From positions 267,744 through 331,743 of the forward strand of contig NZ_LMEY01000027.1 of the NCBI RefSeq assembly GCF_001426665.1: DNA of 64,000 bases. The letters are read 5' to 3'. Below the pieces are notes generated by a model. That model was not told the DNA's origin and searched no databases. It was given only the letters and a program-made list of their open reading frames with translations. Shown here one piece after another: positions 39,161 through 47,744 of the stretch. Positions within the stretch are counted from its first letter, which is position 1. Each line of letters begins with the position of its first letter. Position numbers and translations under genes: made by a program. This stretch comes from Rhizobium sp. Root1334. Lineage in GTDB: Bacteria > Pseudomonadota > Alphaproteobacteria > Rhizobiales > Rhizobiaceae.

Positions 39161-39290
39161 ACCTTATCCTCCGTCATCCTCGCCCTTGTGGCCGGGATCC
39201 AGCCACGGCGCGTCCGCGCCGTGAGAGAACTGTTCAATCGGGACTTCTCGCATCTTGCGCCGTAGACGCGGCGCATCCCTGAGCATCCGC
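39161..39290. repeat. hairpin-rich stretch, possible dispersed palindromic repeat
   Basis: Two adjacent hairpins are evident: CACGGCGC/GCGCCGTG (39204-39223) and TGCGCCG/CGGCGCA (39256-39275). The preceding text (CCGTCATCCTCGCCC ... GGATCC) has the look of palindromic repeats scattered in alphaproteobacterial genomes. Copy number cannot be seen from this window. Confidence 0.4.
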
Positions 39291-39301
39291 GAGGGCCACG
39301 A

Positions 39302-39700
39302 TCAACCCGCCGCCTGCGGCTCCATATAAGCCAGCTCCCAGACATGACCATCCGGGTCCTGAAAACTGCAGCCATACATAAATCCATAGTCCATGACCGG
39401 CCGCCATGCCTTGCCACCCAGCGACAGCGCCTTGGCCAGCGTATCGTCCACCTCCTGGCGGCTGCTCGCAGACAGCGCTGTCAGGACTTCCGTCGATTTG
39501 CTCGTATCGCTGATCTCGTCGATGATGAATTCCTTGAAACGGGCCTCGTGCATCAACATGACGAAGATGTTCTCCTCGACGATCATGCACAGCGTCTCGT
39601 CGTTGGAAAAATCCGGGTTGAAGCCGAAACCGAGCCCGGTGAAAAACGCTTTCGACCGGGCAACATCCTTCACCGGCAGATTTACGAAAATCATCCTCAT
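39302..39700 (-). CDS. VOC (glyoxalase/bleomycin resistance) family protein
   Basis: A 132-residue vicinal-oxygen-chelate protein with the two betaalphabetabetabeta modules: FVNLPVKDVARSKAFFTGLGF at the N-terminus and YGFMYGCSFQDPDGHVWELAYM at the C-terminus. The DPDGHVWE motif supplies the usual metal ligands of this fold. It resembles the 'extradiol/lactoylglutathione lyase' type found widely as stress or detoxification accessory genes. The substrate is unknown. It is on the minus strand upstream-adjacent to the MarR gene, 59 bases away and in the same direction, so the two may be cotranscribed. Confidence 0.87.
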   Translation of the reverse strand: MRMIFVNLPVKDVARSKAFFTGLGFGFNPDFSNDETLCMIVEENIFVMLMHEARFKEFIIDEISDTSKSTEVLTALSASSRQEVDDTLAKALSLGGKAWRPVMDYGFMYGCSFQDPDGHVWELAYMEPQAAG

Positions 39701-39759
39701 TGACAGTCTCCTCGTTGATTATCGGGATTGCCGCCCTCAGGCGGGGTGAAAATGGATGG

Positions 39760-40206
39760 TCAGGCAAGCGCCAGAAGGTCTGAGCGCAGCCGCTCCGGGC
39801 GCCCCTCGCCAAGTGCCGCATCGACCTCGGCATGAGTGCTCTTCCAGATCGGCACCGCCAGGGACAACAAGGCATGGCCTGCCGGCGTCAGCTTCATCCG
39901 CCGCAACCGGCGATCCTTGTTATCTGTCATGACAGTCACCAGCCCACGCTTCTCCAGCGGTTTTAGCGCTGCCGTCAATGTGGTACGATCCATGGCCAGC
40001 AGATGGGCAACCGGCCCCATGCCGGGCGGCTCCGGACGATTGAGCGACATCAGCAGCGAAAACTGCCCGTTGGTCAGATCCAGCGGCCGCAAGGCTTCAT
40101 CGAATTTCCGCGCCAAGACTCGCGCCGCACGCTGCACATGAAGGCACAGGCATGTGTCGCGCACATGAAGGGTGGTCTCGAAGGGAATCACGGCAGGCTT
40201 TGACAT
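39760..40206 (-). CDS. MarR-family transcriptional regulator
   Basis: A 148-residue winged helix-turn-helix repressor. The recognition region is GPVAHLLAMDRTTLTAALKPLEKRGLV and the wing is TDNKDRRLRRMKLTPAG, both canonical for MarR. It is divergent from a DUF899-DUF1579-VOC-VOC gene run. The 72-bp gap holds a perfect 12-bp palindrome 12 bases upstream of its own start, so it very likely represses itself and the divergent genes until a small molecule is bound. Confidence 0.92.
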   Translation of the reverse strand: MSKPAVIPFETTLHVRDTCLCLHVQRAARVLARKFDEALRPLDLTNGQFSLLMSLNRPEPPGMGPVAHLLAMDRTTLTAALKPLEKRGLVTVMTDNKDRRLRRMKLTPAGHALLSLAVPIWKSTHAEVDAALGEGRPERLRSDLLALA

Positions 40207-40217
40207 GTGCTAATAAT

Positions 40218-40229
40218 GTTGATATCAAC
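40218..40229. promoter_or_regulatory. MarR operator palindrome
   Basis: GTTGATATCAAC is a perfect 12-bp palindrome located in the gap between the MarR and DUF899 genes. MarR sites are typically 16-20 bp palindromes overlapping promoters, which fits. The assignment rests on position and symmetry. Confidence 0.6.
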
Positions 40230-40278
40230 CTATTCAGTCAAGCGGAACGAAACGCGATTTTCTGAGGAGGAATGAACG

Positions 40279-41010
40279 ATGTTGAGAAATCCGGTTGTAT
40301 CACGCGAAGAGTGGCTGGAAGCCCGCAAGGCGCTGCTCGCCACCGAGAAGGAAGAAACGAAGCTGCGCGACAAGGTCCGCGCCGAACGGCAGAAAATGCC
40401 CTGGGTGAAGGTCGAAAAGACTTACACGTTCGATACACCTGCCGGCAAAAAGACGCTGGCCGATCTGTTCGACGGCCGCAGCCAGTTGATGATCTACCAT
40501 TTCATGTTCGGACCCGATTGGGAGGCCGGCTGCACCGGCTGCTCGTTCCTTGCCGATCATATCGACGGCACGCTTTCCCATCTCAACAATCACGACGTCA
40601 CACTGACCTGCGTTTCCCGCGCCCCGCTCGCCAAGCTTGAGGCCTACAAGAAGCGCATGGGTTGGAAGTTTCCGTGGGCCTCGTCCTTCGGCAGCGATTT
40701 CAATTTCGACTACCACGTCTCCTTCACCAAGGAGGAACTGGAAAGCGGCAAGGTCTTCTACAATTTCCGCGAAACCTCCAGCGACGATGCCCATGACGAA
40801 CTGCCCGGCATGAGCGCCTTCATTCGCGACGAGAGCGGCAATATCTATCACACCTTTTCAGACTACGCCCGCGGCGGTGAGGAAATCCTGACGACGATGA
40901 TGATCCTCGACCGGGCACCAAAAGGCCGCAATGAAACGTCAACGTTGAGCTTCGTGAAACGGCATGACGAATATGAAACGCAGCCGAAGGCGCATTCCTG
41001 CTGCGCCTGA
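40279..41010 (+). CDS. DUF899 (thioredoxin-like) family protein
   Basis: A 243-residue protein of the DUF899 family, which has a thioredoxin-like fold. FDGRSQLMIYHFMFGPDWEAGCTGCSF carries a CxxC pair (GCTGCS), SRAPLAKLEAYKKRMGWKFPWASS is the family signature, and a Cys-Cys pair ends the protein (HSCCA). These genes are often paired with VOC, DUF1579 or MarR genes and are regarded as redox or detoxification accessories. The start follows AGGAGG. It is the first gene of the run controlled by the MarR operator. Confidence 0.88.
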   Translation: MLRNPVVSREEWLEARKALLATEKEETKLRDKVRAERQKMPWVKVEKTYTFDTPAGKKTLADLFDGRSQLMIYHFMFGPDWEAGCTGCSFLADHIDGTLSHLNNHDVTLTCVSRAPLAKLEAYKKRMGWKFPWASSFGSDFNFDYHVSFTKEELESGKVFYNFRETSSDDAHDELPGMSAFIRDESGNIYHTFSDYARGGEEILTTMMILDRAPKGRNETSTLSFVKRHDEYETQPKAHSCCA

Positions 41011-41052
41011 CTTGATCTGACCGGCAATCGCACCCGAGAGGAGTATGAAGCA

Positions 41053-41532
41053 ATGCCTGCAGAGCTTGTTGATGAACACCGGTGGCTGGAACAGCTGGCC
41101 GGTAGATGGCGCCTCGCGTTCAAGTCGCCCACGGGAAGCGGCGACTACGATTCCTGCGGTACCTGGGAAGAAACCGTTCGTACGCTTGGTGGAACCTGGG
41201 CCATCTGCGAGGCGATCGGCGCCATACAGGACGGCAGTTCGGCGACCAATATCCTGTCCATCGGCTTCGACCCATCCAGGAAATGCTATGTCGGATCCTT
41301 TGTAAGTTCCGACATGACGAACCTTTGGGTTTACGAAGGCGCGCTCGATGAAACCGGCAAGGTCTTGACACTCGACTCCGAAGGTCCAGACTTCGAAAAC
41401 ACCGGCCGAACGGCCCGCTACCAAGACATCATGACCATCCAGGACGTGGACAGGCGAAACTTTTCGTCCCGTGTTCAGAATGCCGACGGCACGTGGAAGC
41501 CCATCATGTCCTGCGACTACACCCGCATTTGA
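41053..41532 (+). CDS. DUF1579 family protein
   Basis: A 159-residue protein with a lipocalin/DUF1579-like beta fold: EHRWLEQLAGRWRLAFKS at the start, TWEETVRTLGGTWAICEAIG in the first part, and YVGSFVSSDMTNLWVYEGALDETGKVLTLDSEGPDF in the middle are family-typical. Function is unknown; the fold suggests ligand binding. It lies 42 bases after the DUF899 stop, in the same run. The start follows GAGAGGAG. Confidence 0.85.
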   Translation: MPAELVDEHRWLEQLAGRWRLAFKSPTGSGDYDSCGTWEETVRTLGGTWAICEAIGAIQDGSSATNILSIGFDPSRKCYVGSFVSSDMTNLWVYEGALDETGKVLTLDSEGPDFENTGRTARYQDIMTIQDVDRRNFSSRVQNADGTWKPIMSCDYTRI

Positions 41533-41594
41533 ACAGACCACCCCCCTTTCCGGCCGGATGGTCATCCATATCAAAATCAAAGAGGAGGAATACG

Positions 41595-42368
41595 ATGAAA
41601 AAGCCGCATGGCGCGTTCGTCTGGTACGAACTGATGACCACCGACACCAAGGCTGCCGAAGCCTTCTATGATGACGTGGTCGGCTGGACCTCTGCCGATT
41701 CCGGCATGCCGGATGCGAACTACACGCTGTTCAAGACCAATGGCCTGCGTGTCGCCGGCCTGATGACCATGCCACAAGGCGCCCTCGACATGAACATTCC
41801 GCCGGCCTGGCTCGGCTATGTCGGCGTCGATGACGTCGATGCCGCAGCCAAGAAGCTCGCCAAGCTTGGCGGCACCGTTCACCGTCAGCCGGAAGACATT
41901 CCGGGCGTTGGCCGCTTCGCCGTCGTCGCCGATCCGCACGGCGCGGTTTTTGCCCTGTTCGGGTCCGATGATGGCGACATGCCGGATATCAAGCAGATGG
42001 ACCCCGGCAGCATCGGCTGGCATGAACTGATGGCCGGCGACCTTGCTACCGACTTCCCCTTCTATCAGGAAATGTTCGGCTGGACGAAGGACGAGGGGCT
42101 GGATATGGGCGATATGGGTGTCTACCAGCTCTTTTCCCATGATGGCGCGCAGATCGGCGGCATGATGAAAAAGCCGGAAGCCATCCCGGCACCGCCCTAT
42201 TGGGGCTTCTACTTCAACGTCGATGCTCTCGACGCCGCCATCTCAAAAGCAACCGCCAAGGGCGGCAAGGTCGTCAATGGCCCGATGGAAGTTCCCGGCG
42301 GCGCCTGGGTCGTCAACTGCGTCGATCCGCAAGGCGCCTACTTCAATCTTGTGGCGATGAAGCGTTAA
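41595..42368 (+). CDS. two-domain VOC family protein
   Basis: A 257-residue protein with two tandem VOC modules: residues 1-125 (GAFVWYELMTTDTKAAEAFYDDVVGW ... ADPHGAVFALFG) and 130-257 (IGWHELMAGDLATDFPFYQEMFGW ... VDPQGAYFNLVAMKR). This is the CFP32/glyoxalase-like layout seen in many bacteria. GAGGAGGAA precedes the ATG at 41595; the frame extends upstream through the previous gene's end only by chance. Substrate is unknown. It forms part of the MarR-linked run. Confidence 0.9.
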   Translation: MKKPHGAFVWYELMTTDTKAAEAFYDDVVGWTSADSGMPDANYTLFKTNGLRVAGLMTMPQGALDMNIPPAWLGYVGVDDVDAAAKKLAKLGGTVHRQPEDIPGVGRFAVVADPHGAVFALFGSDDGDMPDIKQMDPGSIGWHELMAGDLATDFPFYQEMFGWTKDEGLDMGDMGVYQLFSHDGAQIGGMMKKPEAIPAPPYWGFYFNVDALDAAISKATAKGGKVVNGPMEVPGGAWVVNCVDPQGAYFNLVAMKR

Positions 42369-42381
42369 ATCCACTCCTCCC

Positions 42382-42420
42382 GCGGCAAGGCACCGGCACA
42401 AATCGCCGGAGCCTTGCCGC
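42382..42420 (+). repeat. strong stem-loop between the two VOC genes
   Basis: GCGGCAAGGC (42382-42391) pairs perfectly with GCCTTGCCGC (42411-42420), and inside it CCGGC (42393-42397) pairs with GCCGG (42405-42409) around ACAAATC. There is no T run, and the GGAG ribosome-binding site of the next gene starts 11 bases later. It could tune message stability or translation of the downstream VOC gene. Confidence 0.6.
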
Positions 42421-42440
42421 CGGCTGCTCCCGGAGCCCCC

Positions 42441-42827
42441 ATGAAACTGGATGCAATCGAGGTCATCACCCTGTTCGTCGATGATATCGACAAAGCGAAA
42501 GCGTTCTACCAGACGGTCTTTACGCCGGAGATCGTCTACGAAGACGAGGTATCCGCCGTGCTGAAGTTTTCGGGCACGATGATCAACCTGCTCAAATCAA
42601 CCGAAGCACCCGGGTTGGTCGCACCGTCAATCGTCGCCAAGTCATCATCCGGGTCCCGGGTTCTCCTGACAATCAAGGTCGATGATACCGATGCTACCTG
42701 CACCGAGCTGCGCCGCCGCGGCGTAACGCTGCTCAACGGTCCCATCGATCGCCCTTGGGGCCGCCGCACCGCCGCTTTTGCCGATCCCTCGGGCCATGTC
42801 TGGGAGATTGCCCAGGAAATCACTTGA
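42441..42827 (+). CDS. single-domain VOC family protein
   Basis: A 128-residue VOC protein: AIEVITLFVDDIDKAKAFYQTVF (N-terminal module) and GRRTAAFADPSGHVWEIAQEI (C-terminal module with the metal-ligand motif). It belongs to the glyoxalase-like extradiol group, with the substrate unknown. The ATG at 42441 follows GGAG at 42432-42435; an in-frame ATG at 42414 falls within the hairpin. Last gene of the MarR-linked run. Confidence 0.87.
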   Translation: MKLDAIEVITLFVDDIDKAKAFYQTVFTPEIVYEDEVSAVLKFSGTMINLLKSTEAPGLVAPSIVAKSSSGSRVLLTIKVDDTDATCTELRRRGVTLLNGPIDRPWGRRTAAFADPSGHVWEIAQEIT

Positions 42828-42938
42828 TCACGCATTCCCTCCGGCAGCAAATACGCGCGGCTGCACTGCCTCCAAACGGGGCATTTCTGCAACCGCTAAA
42901 ATATGCTAGATGTCGCCCACCAGTCCGGGTCAAACATC

Positions 42939-44279
42939 ATGTCCAATTCGCTGCTCGACGCACTGACCGCTGCAGAACTTCACTGTCCGGTGATCACGGC
43001 CGGCGATCCGGACTATGATCGCTATCGCCGTGTCTGGAACGGGATCGCCGACCGGCGGCCTGCCGCGATCGTGCGCCCGCAGGATATCGAGGATGTTCAA
43101 AGGGCCGTGCGGGCGGCGGCCGCCTCCGGAGCCTTGCTCGCCGTGCGCGGCGGTGGCCATAGCTTGCCCGGCCTGTCCACCTGCAATGACGGCCTGGTGC
43201 TTGATCTGTCGTTGATCCGTTCCGTCGTCATCGACAACACCGCCCAGACCGTCGAGGTCGGCGGCGGCGCCTTGCTTGGCGATCTTGACCGCGCAACAGT
43301 TCCGAAAGGCTACATCGTCCCGGCGGGCGTGATTTCCCATACCGGGGTCGCCGGCCTGACGCTGGGTGGAGGCATGGGCTGGGCAAGCCGGAAATATGGG
43401 CTGACCATCGACAGCCTGCTGGGCGCCGAAATTGTTCTCGCCACCGGCGATGTCACCTGGACGAGCCCGACCTGGAACCCGGAACTCTTCTGGGCCATCC
43501 GCGGCGGCGGCGGAAATTTCGGCGTCATTACCCGCTTCAGGTTCCAGTTGCATCCGTTCAGCGGCATCGTCGCAGGTCAATGGCTCTACCCGATAGAGCG
43601 TGCGCGGCAGGTCTTATCGGGATTGCGCGGCCTGGCGCGTGAACAATCCAACGATTTTGCGGTATCATTCACGGTATCCCCGTCCGGCATCAACGTCACA
43701 GCCGTCTGGTACGGAGACGCCGGGCTCGCAAGAGCCGCCTTATCCCCTTTCGGTACCCTGGCGGACGGCGCCACCGGTGGCCTCGAGAACCTGCCTTATC
43801 TCACTTTACAGAGCCGCAACGACGCGGCCTTCGCATGGTCGCGCCGTTATTATTCCAAGGGCGGCTTCTGGCCCGATATCAGCGACGGGGCAATCGAACA
43901 TATTGTGGCGGCGATCACCCAAGCACCGACGCCGGATTGTGAGATTTACGCCATCCAGCTCGGCGGCGCGATCCGCGATATACCGGACGACGCAACCGCT
44001 TACACCGGAAGAAGCGCAGGCTACTATTGGCTATCCGAACCGATCTGGGATGACATGGCCGACGATGACAGGTGTATCGAATGGGGTCGCACCACCGGTC
44101 GGTTGCTGTCCGACAGTTCGATCATCGGCAACTATGTCAACGAGCAGGGTGACAGCGGTTCAAACATCGCCCGCGATGCCTATGGTCCCGAAAAATACCA
44201 GCGCCTTGCCCGGCTGAAGGCCCGCCTTGACCCGGCAAACCTGTTCCGCCTCAATCAGAATATCGAGCCGCAGGAATAA
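42939..44279 (+). CDS. FAD-linked oxidase, berberine-bridge-enzyme-like
   Basis: A 446-residue flavin oxidase with the FAD_binding_4 fold. VRGGGHSLPGLS carries the histidine expected to bind FAD covalently; the position where bicovalent members have a cysteine (GVAGLTLGGGMGW) has none, so single covalent attachment is expected. The C-terminal BBE motif is YGPEKYQRLARLKARLDPANLFRLNQNI. There is no signal peptide. Substrates could be sugars, alkaloids or similar; not predictable. The frame opens at 42903; 42939 was chosen from the weak GGGT upstream, so the start is uncertain. Confidence 0.87.
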   Translation: MSNSLLDALTAAELHCPVITAGDPDYDRYRRVWNGIADRRPAAIVRPQDIEDVQRAVRAAAASGALLAVRGGGHSLPGLSTCNDGLVLDLSLIRSVVIDNTAQTVEVGGGALLGDLDRATVPKGYIVPAGVISHTGVAGLTLGGGMGWASRKYGLTIDSLLGAEIVLATGDVTWTSPTWNPELFWAIRGGGGNFGVITRFRFQLHPFSGIVAGQWLYPIERARQVLSGLRGLAREQSNDFAVSFTVSPSGINVTAVWYGDAGLARAALSPFGTLADGATGGLENLPYLTLQSRNDAAFAWSRRYYSKGGFWPDISDGAIEHIVAAITQAPTPDCEIYAIQLGGAIRDIPDDATAYTGRSAGYYWLSEPIWDDMADDDRCIEWGRTTGRLLSDSSIIGNYVNEQGDSGSNIARDAYGPEKYQRLARLKARLDPANLFRLNQNIEPQE

Positions 44280-44407
44280 CTGTCACGCATACGCGGATAC
44301 TCCTGCGGCGCATGAATCCCTCCGTCGGGAATTGCGCCTTGCAATCTCTCTTCGCATTGCACAAAATCCCTTCAATGGCGGCATAGATCCGCCTTTAAGG
44401 GGACAGC

Positions 44408-47400
44408 ATGGCGATCAAGGCAAGCATCTATCACCTGACGCATTACAAGTATGACAAGCCGGTACGGCTCGGCCCCCAGGTGATCCGGCTGAAACCGGCC
44501 GCCCATTCCAAGACCAAGGTCATCAGCCACTCGCTCAAGGTCACGCCGGAAAACCACTTCGTCACGCTGCAGCAGGACCCCTACGGCAACTATCTTTCCC
44601 GCTACGTCTTCCCCGATCCCGTCACCGAGTTGAAGATCGAGGTCGATCTCGTCGCCGACATGACGGTCTACAATCCCTTCGACTTCTTCATCGAGGAAGA
44701 GGCCGAGATATTTCCGTTTACCTACCCGGAAGACATCCGCGACGACCTGAAGATTTACATGCAGCCGGAGCCGATGAGCCCGGTGCTGCAGGTCTATCTG
44801 GACGGCATCGACCTCAACCCCACCCGCACCATCGATTTCATCGTCGGCCTCAATGCCCGCCTGCAACAGACAGTCAACTACGTCATCCGCATGGAGCCCG
44901 GCGTCCAGACGCCGGAAGAGACGCTGGCGCTGGCGCTCGGCTCCTGCCGCGACTCCAGCTGGCTGCTCGTCCAAATCCTGCGCAATCTCGGCCTCGCCGC
45001 CCGTTTCGTCTCCGGCTATCTCATCCAGCTCGCCCCGGACCTGAAGGCGCTCGACGGCCCGTCTGGCACAGAAGTCGATTTCACCGATCTGCACGCCTGG
45101 TGCGAGGTCTATATCCCCGGCGCCGGCTGGGTCGGGCTCGATCCCACGTCCGGGCTGTTGACCGGCGAAAGCCACATCCCGCTCGCAGCCACCCCACATT
45201 ACCGCAACGCCGCACCGATCTCCGGCGGCCTCTATGGCGATGCCAACACGACCTTCGACTTCGACATGAAGGTGGCGCGCGTCGCCGAACATCCGCGCAT
45301 CACCAAGCCGTTTTCAGAGGAAAGCTGGCAGGCGCTGAATGCCCTCGGCGAACATGTCGATACCGTGCTCAACGATGCCGATGTGCGCCTGACCATGGGC
45401 GGCGAACCGACCTTCGTCTCGATTGACGACTTTGAATCGGAGGAATGGAACACCGGCGCCGTTGGCCCGACCAAACGCGACAAGGCCGACGAACTGATCC
45501 GCCGGCTGCGTGAGCGCTTCGCCCCCGGCGGCTTCCTGCATTATGGCCAGGGCAAATGGTATCCCGGCGAGAGCCTGCCGCGCTGGACGTTCTCGCTCTA
45601 CTGGCGCAAGGACGGAAAGCCGATCTGGCACGATCCGGCCTTGATTGCCGCGGAAGGCCAAAACACCGCAGTGACGGAAAAGCATGCCGCAGACCTCCTG
45701 GCCGGCATCGCGGCGGCTCTCGAGATCGAGCCGGACATGATCATCCCGGCCTTCGAGGATCCGGCCGAATGGATCATCAAGGAAGGCAGCCTTCCCGAAA
45801 ATGTCGACCCGTCCAATTCCAAACTCGAAAGCGCCGAGGAACGCGCCCGTATCGCCAAGGTGTTCGAGCGTGGCCTGACGACGGCAACCGGCTATATCCT
45901 GCCCGTTCAGGCGTGGAACGCCAAGGCCGATGGACGCCGCTGGATCAGTGAAAAATGGAAAACCCGCCGCGGCAAGATTTTCCTGATCCCCGGCGATAGC
46001 CCGATCGGCTTCCGTATGCCGCTCGGCACCCTGCCTTATGTGCCGCCGTCGCAGTACCCATATATCCATCAGGCCGACCCTTCGATCCCGCGTGGCCCCC
46101 TGCCGGATTACAGCGCGCCGTCCCGGACGCTGGCGCAGGCATCGCGTAGATCAAGCGAACCGCAGCAGGACCGCAACGAACAAACGATCGCCGGTTCGCC
46201 GGATGACATCCGCGGCGCCGTGCGCACCGCCATGAGCGTCGAGCCGCGCGATGGCCGCCTCTGTGTCTTCATGCCGCCGGTCGAGCGGATCGAGGACTAT
46301 CTCGATTTGGTCGCGGCCGCCGAAAAGGCAGCCGCCGATCTCGGCCTGCCGGTTCATATCGAAGGCTATTCACCGCCGCAGGACGAGCGCATCAATATCA
46401 TGCGCGTTGCGCCCGATCCCGGCGTCATCGAGGTCAATATCCATCCGGCGTCCAACTGGGCCGACTGCGTCGCCATCACCACGGCGATCTACGAGGAAGC
46501 CCGCCTCACCCGGCTTGGCGCCGACAAGTTCATGATCGATGGCCGCCATACCGGCACCGGCGGCGGCAACCATGTGGTTGTTGGCGGCGACAATCCAGGC
46601 AACAGCCCGTTCCTGCGCCGCCCGGACCTTTTGAAAAGCCTGGTGCTGCACTGGCAGCGCCATCCATCGATGTCCTATCTGTTCTCCGGCATGTTCATCG
46701 GCCCGACCAGCCAGGCGCCGCGCGTCGATGAAGCCCGGCACGATACGCTCTACGAACTGGAAATCGCCATGGCGCAGGTGCCGCCGCCCGGTGCGGGACA
46801 ACAACCATTGCCCTGGATGGTCGACCGCTTATTCCGCAATCTTCTGACCGACGTCACCGGTAACACCCATCGCTCGGAAATCTGCATCGACAAACTGTTT
46901 TCCCCGGATGGCCCGACCGGCCGCCTCGGCCTCGTCGAATTCCGCGGCTTTGAAATGCCGCCGAATGCCCGCATGAGCCTTGCCCAGCAACTGATGGTGC
47001 GGGCGCTGATCGCCCGCTACTGGCAGAACCCGGGCGAAGGCAAGCTGGTGCGCTGGGGCACGACGCTGCACGACCGGTTCATGCTGCCGCATTATGTCTG
47101 GCAGGATTTCCTCGACGTGCTCAACGACCTTAGAGCCAACGGCTTCGACATCCGCCCGGAATGGTTCGAAGCCCAGCTCGAATTCCGTTTCCCCTTCTGC
47201 GGCGAAGTCGAATATGGGGGCGCCAAGCTGGAACTGCGCCAGGCGCTGGAACCCTGGCATGTGATGGGCGAGGAAGGCGCGATCGGCGGCACCGTGCGCT
47301 ATGTCGACAGTTCCGTCGAGCGCCTGCAGGTCAAGCTGGAAACCGCCAATCCCGAGCGTTATACCGTCGCCTGCAATGGCCGTGCATTGCCGCTCACCAA

Positions 47401-47737
47401 GACCGGCTTTAATGGCGTGTCCGTCGCCGGGGTGCGCTACAAGGCCTGGCAGCCCGCGTCGGGTTTGCATCCCAATTTGCCGGTTAACACGCCACTTACA
47501 TTCGATATTTATGATACATGGTCGAAACGCTCGATCGGCGGCTGCATCTACCATGTTGCCCATCCGGGTGGACGCAATTACGACACGTTCCCGGTGAACG
47601 GCAATGAAGCGGAAGCCAGAAGGCTCGCCCGTTTCGAACCGTGGGGGCATACCGCCGGAGCCTTTGCTCTGGCGCCGGAAGCCCCATCGGCAGAATTTCC
47701 CCTGACGCTCGATTTGCGGCGTCCGGCAGGCATGTAG
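44408..47737 (+). CDS. large transglutaminase-like protein with DUF2126 domain
   Basis: A 1109-residue cytoplasmic protein. Residues 1-110 are the bacterial transglutaminase N-terminal beta domain ([21 protein letters not shown]). The transglutaminase core has a complete triad: Cys180 ([10 protein letters not shown]), His229 (DLHAWCEVY) and Asp245 (GLDPTSG). The long C-terminal part (about 300-1109) is DUF2126, with recurring segments such as [25 protein letters not shown] and [13 protein letters not shown]. No signal peptide is present. It is first in a three-gene run with an ATP-grasp/Alpha-E protein and a second transglutaminase. Such sets have been predicted to build or modify peptide products; experimental function is not established. 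Confidence 0.92.
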   Translation: MAIKASIYHLTHYKYDKPVRLGPQVIRLKPAAHSKTKVISHSLKVTPENHFVTLQQDPYGNYLSRYVFPDPVTELKIEVDLVADMTVYNPFDFFIEEEAEIFPFTYPEDIRDDLKIYMQPEPMSPVLQVYLDGIDLNPTRTIDFIVGLNARLQQTVNYVIRMEPGVQTPEETLALALGSCRDSSWLLVQILRNLGLAARFVSGYLIQLAPDLKALDGPSGTEVDFTDLHAWCEVYIPGAGWVGLDPTSGLLTGESHIPLAATPHYRNAAPISGGLYGDANTTFDFDMKVARVAEHPRITKPFSEESWQALNALGEHVDTVLNDADVRLTMGGEPTFVSIDDFESEEWNTGAVGPTKRDKADELIRRLRERFAPGGFLHYGQGKWYPGESLPRWTFSLYWRKDGKPIWHDPALIAAEGQNTAVTEKHAADLLAGIAAALEIEPDMIIPAFEDPAEWIIKEGSLPENVDPSNSKLESAEERARIAKVFERGLTTATGYILPVQAWNAKADGRRWISEKWKTRRGKIFLIPGDSPIGFRMPLGTLPYVPPSQYPYIHQADPSIPRGPLPDYSAPSRTLAQASRRSSEPQQDRNEQTIAGSPDDIRGAVRTAMSVEPRDGRLCVFMPPVERIEDYLDLVAAAEKAAADLGLPVHIEGYSPPQDERINIMRVAPDPGVIEVNIHPASNWADCVAITTAIYEEARLTRLGADKFMIDGRHTGTGGGNHVVVGGDNPGNSPFLRRPDLLKSLVLHWQRHPSMSYLFSGMFIGPTSQAPRVDEARHDTLYELEIAMAQVPPPGAGQQPLPWMVDRLFRNLLTDVTGNTHRSEICIDKLFSPDGPTGRLGLVEFRGFEMPPNARMSLAQQLMVRALIARYWQNPGEGKLVRWGTTLHDRFMLPHYVWQDFLDVLNDLRANGFDIRPEWFEAQLEFRFPFCGEVEYGGAKLELRQALEPWHVMGEEGAIGGTVRYVDSSVERLQVKLETANPERYTVACNGRALPLTKTGFNGVSVAGVRYKAWQPASGLHPNLPVNTPLTFDIYDTWSKRSIGGCIYHVAHPGGRNYDTFPVNGNEAEARRLARFEPWGHTAGAFALAPEAPSAEFPLTLDLRRPAGM

Positions 47738-47744
47738 GACCTTG

